Positions 7,019-8,476 of a stretch of DNA of 8,476 bases are shown piece after piece (position 1 is the stretch's first letter; each line of letters begins with the position of its first letter). A program made the translations under genes and the position numbers. A model generated the notes under the pieces. The model searched no databases, was not told the DNA's origin, and saw only the letters and a list, made by a program, of their open reading frames with translations. Source of the stretch: CAUZSN01 sp963582345 (GTDB lineage: Bacteria; Planctomycetota; Planctomycetia; Planctomycetales; Planctomycetaceae); assembly GCA_963582345.1 (NCBI GenBank), contig CAUZSN010000115.1:1-8476 (forward strand). Direction: 5' to 3'.

Positions 7019-7783
7019 GTGAAAATTACTTTGGTTGAATCGTCCGTTGGTAGCGGAAAACAACTGCAGGTACTGGCTTCGTACATCATTAATGATGTCG
7101 TCGTATTAGACGTTGGATCGATCGGATTCGTTTCTCCGGTTGAAGTTCAGAGACGTATTAAGCACGTGCTGATTTCTCATTCGCACATCGACCACACTGC
7201 GTCACTGCCAATTTTTCTGGACAATGTCTATGCGCCGGGCCAGGATTGTGTCCGCATATACGGCAGCGAGGGGTTACTGGAATGCCTGCAAACCCACATA
7301 TTCAACGACCGTGTTTGGCCAGACATGATTCGTCTATCCAAAGATGAGACACCGTTTCGTAGACTCTATTACCTGGAAGACGAAACGCCGGTCGAAATCG
7401 AGAATCTGAAAATCACACCTGTGGAACTCGACCACATCGTGCCCACGTTCGGTTTTGTGGTCGAGGATCAAGATGCTGCGATTGCCTTTGTGTCGGATAC
7501 TCGACCAACTCAAAAAATTTGGAGTATCGTCAACCAAACTGAGAATCTAAGGGCCGTTTTTTTGGAAGCCAGCTTTCCTAATTCCATGGAATGGCTTGCA
7601 AATAAGGCACACCACTTGACTCCGTCGCTGTTCTTAGATGAAGTGAGAAAGTTGAACGCGGATGTGCCGATCATTGCCATTCACATCAAGCCGGCTTTTG
7701 AGGCCGAAGTCATTAGCGAATTGAAATCGCTCAAATTGCCGAATTTGCAAATCGGAATTCCGGGAAGGACATACTCTTTTTAG
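7019..7783 (+). CDS. Metallo-beta-lactamase-fold cyclic nucleotide phosphodiesterase (class II-like)
   Basis: Predicted cytoplasmic zinc hydrolase opening the 3',5'-cyclic phosphate of a cyclic nucleotide, 254 residues from the GTG start. Metal ligands are all visible: HSHIDH at 54-59, His139 (ELDH), Asp160 (VSDT), and His222 (AIHIKP). Also present are Glu183 in LEASFP and the HHLTP motif at 198-202. The motif order HxHxDH-SLPIFLDN, SDT, E-SFP, HLTP, HIKP fits the class II cyclic nucleotide phosphodiesterase branch rather than RNase Z or classical beta-lactamase. It is 19 bases downstream of the cyclase, so both are probably one transcription unit. GTG 7019 gives the family-like start VKITLVESSVG and has a weak GGA seven bases upstream. 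A TTG at 7007 would add four residues and has no ribosome site. A generic MBL hydrolase remains the alternative; substrate is inferred from motifs and neighbour. Confidence 0.85.
   Translation: MKITLVESSVGSGKQLQVLASYIINDVVVLDVGSIGFVSPVEVQRRIKHVLISHSHIDHTASLPIFLDNVYAPGQDCVRIYGSEGLLECLQTHIFNDRVWPDMIRLSKDETPFRRLYYLEDETPVEIENLKITPVELDHIVPTFGFVVEDQDAAIAFVSDTRPTQKIWSIVNQTENLRAVFLEASFPNSMEWLANKAHHLTPSLFLDEVRKLNADVPIIAIHIKPAFEAEVISELKSLKLPNLQIGIPGRTYSF
7083..7098. repeat. 16-bp uninterrupted palindrome
   Basis: ACATCATT followed directly by AATGATGT is a perfect dyad with no spacer, 64 bases into the phosphodiesterase coding sequence, encoding part of YIINDV. The codons explain the bases, but the full symmetry could also make it a binding site for a dimeric protein. 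No other copy was noticed in the window. Confidence 0.45.
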
Positions 7784-7875
7784 CGAGAACGAACGCTTCC
7801 TTCCGAGTGACTCTTCAGATTTCCGAGCGCAATAAGGGACGTGGCTGCAATATGCTAATTCTGGAATGGCTCGAT
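7784..7875. other. Convergent intergenic spacer without an obvious terminator
   Basis: This 92-base gap lies between the stop codons of the phosphodiesterase (plus) and the sigma-54 activator (minus). A bidirectional terminator would be expected, but I find no stem followed by a T-run on either strand. The only repeat seen is a short direct one, TTCCGAG, occurring twice. Termination may be factor-dependent. Confidence 0.4.
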
Positions 7876-8476
7876 TCAGCGAACCTCGGATTGCAGGTTG
7901 TACTCCGAGATCTTTTTATGCAATGTGTTGCGGTTAATTCCTAGCCGTGCCGCTGCTTTCGTTTGAACGCCTTGGCAGGCCTTCAACACCTGTTGGATGA
8001 GTTGTTTTTCAACAAGAGAAACAATTTGTGGATGTAGGGCAACTCCTGAGTCACTACTTTCTGCAATCCCTAGCGTCACCAACTCATTGCAAAGACTGTC
8101 CAGACTGACGCTTCTATTCCGGCCAATTCGGATTGGTGCCAATCCGCGAACATGAGGAGGAAATAAGTCCAGCGTCAGTCGTTGTCCAGTGGACAGTATA
8201 ATTGCGCGTTCGACGTAGTTCTGCAGTTCCCTAACATTACCCGGCCACGCGTAACTTTTTAACGATTGAATGACATCGCTTGAGAGTTCCGGAACCGACC
8301 GGTTGTTCGAAGCTGCATACGACTGCGCGAAATAGTCGATCAAGACCGGAATGTCTTCGGGTCGTTCGCGAAGTGCCGGTAAGTAGATGGGAATGACGTT
8401 CAAGCGATAATATAAGTCTTCTCGAAAACGCTCTTCTTGGATCTCATCTAGCAACTCACGATTTGTTGCCGCGACG
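7876..8476 (-). CDS. Sigma-54-dependent transcriptional activator (NtrC family), C-terminal part
   Basis: Partial gene whose 5' end lies beyond the right edge; the frame is open to the last base. The visible 199 residues start in the AAA+ ATPase domain (VAATNREL, then FREDLYYRLNVIPI, with the expected arginines). They continue through the C-terminal AAA+ subdomain (ALRERPEDIP, YAWPGNVRELQN) that ends near residue 115. A linker of about 40 residues leads to a Fis-type helix-turn-helix (TKAAARLGINRNTLHKKI) close to the C-terminus. Such proteins bind upstream enhancer sites and use ATP hydrolysis to remodel RNA polymerase carrying sigma-54. The GAFTGA loop, Walker A and any N-terminal receiver or sensory domain are outside the window, so it cannot be decided whether this is a two-component response regulator. 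The stop is TGA at 7878-7876. It converges on the phosphodiesterase and shows no operon link to it. Confidence 0.93.
   Translation of the reverse strand, partial: VAATNRELLDEIQEERFREDLYYRLNVIPIYLPALRERPEDIPVLIDYFAQSYAASNNRSVPELSSDVIQSLKSYAWPGNVRELQNYVERAIILSTGQRLTLDLFPPHVRGLAPIRIGRNRSVSLDSLCNELVTLGIAESSDSGVALHPQIVSLVEKQLIQQVLKACQGVQTKAAARLGINRNTLHKKISEYNLQSEVR

Noticed and set aside
1..8476. CRISPR arrays, insertion sequences, tRNA or rRNA genes, attachment sites
   Set aside because: No spaced direct-repeat array, transposase, terminal inverted repeats or recognisable RNA gene was seen on either strand.

Overview
The window looks like chromosomal DNA from a free-living Gram-negative-type bacterium of roughly even base composition. 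The protein styles (a FHA/GAF-like/class III cyclase fusion, a class-II-type cyclic nucleotide phosphodiesterase, a roughly 1,090-residue Mfd, an NtrC-like activator ending in a Fis-type helix-turn-helix) suggest a planctomycete, perhaps a Pirellula/Rhodopirellula relative. That assignment is inference from protein style, not from a marker gene.

Layout. Positions 1-217 hold no gene I can support, only a small hairpin repeat. A minus-strand pair follows: mfd (transcription-repair coupling factor, 4816 to 1538) and, 144 bases downstream, a lipoprotein parvulin-type peptidyl-prolyl isomerase (1393 to 218). The isomerase probably also has its own promoter at the end of mfd. A 374-base divergent intergenic region (4817-5190) separates mfd from a plus-strand pair: a FHA-GAF-like-class III nucleotide cyclase (5191-6999) and a metallo-beta-lactamase-fold cyclic nucleotide phosphodiesterase (7019-7783). 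The right edge cuts through a minus-strand sigma-54-dependent activator, of which only the end of the AAA+ domain and the DNA-binding domain are visible (8476 to 7876). It converges on the phosphodiesterase.

How the genes fit together. The mfd/isomerase pair is housekeeping: strand-specific DNA repair and envelope protein folding. The most interesting part is the cyclase/phosphodiesterase pair, a compact signalling module in which one gene would make a cyclic nucleotide and the next destroy it. Input would come through a phosphothreonine-reading FHA domain and a GAF-like domain. The cyclase keeps both metal aspartates and the transition-state Asn/Arg pair, but the two positions that normally select the purine base (Lys and Asp) are Asp and Gly, so its product cannot be predicted as cAMP or cGMP. 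A perfect GGTCAAC-N5-GTTGACC palindrome overlaps the -35 element of its best candidate promoter and may be an operator.

Several structured DNA elements lie inside or beside genes: an inverted pair of near-identical hairpin repeats around the 3' end of the isomerase gene, an 11-bp perfect inverted repeat interlocked with an 8-bp direct repeat inside the same gene, and a 16-bp uninterrupted palindrome in the phosphodiesterase gene.
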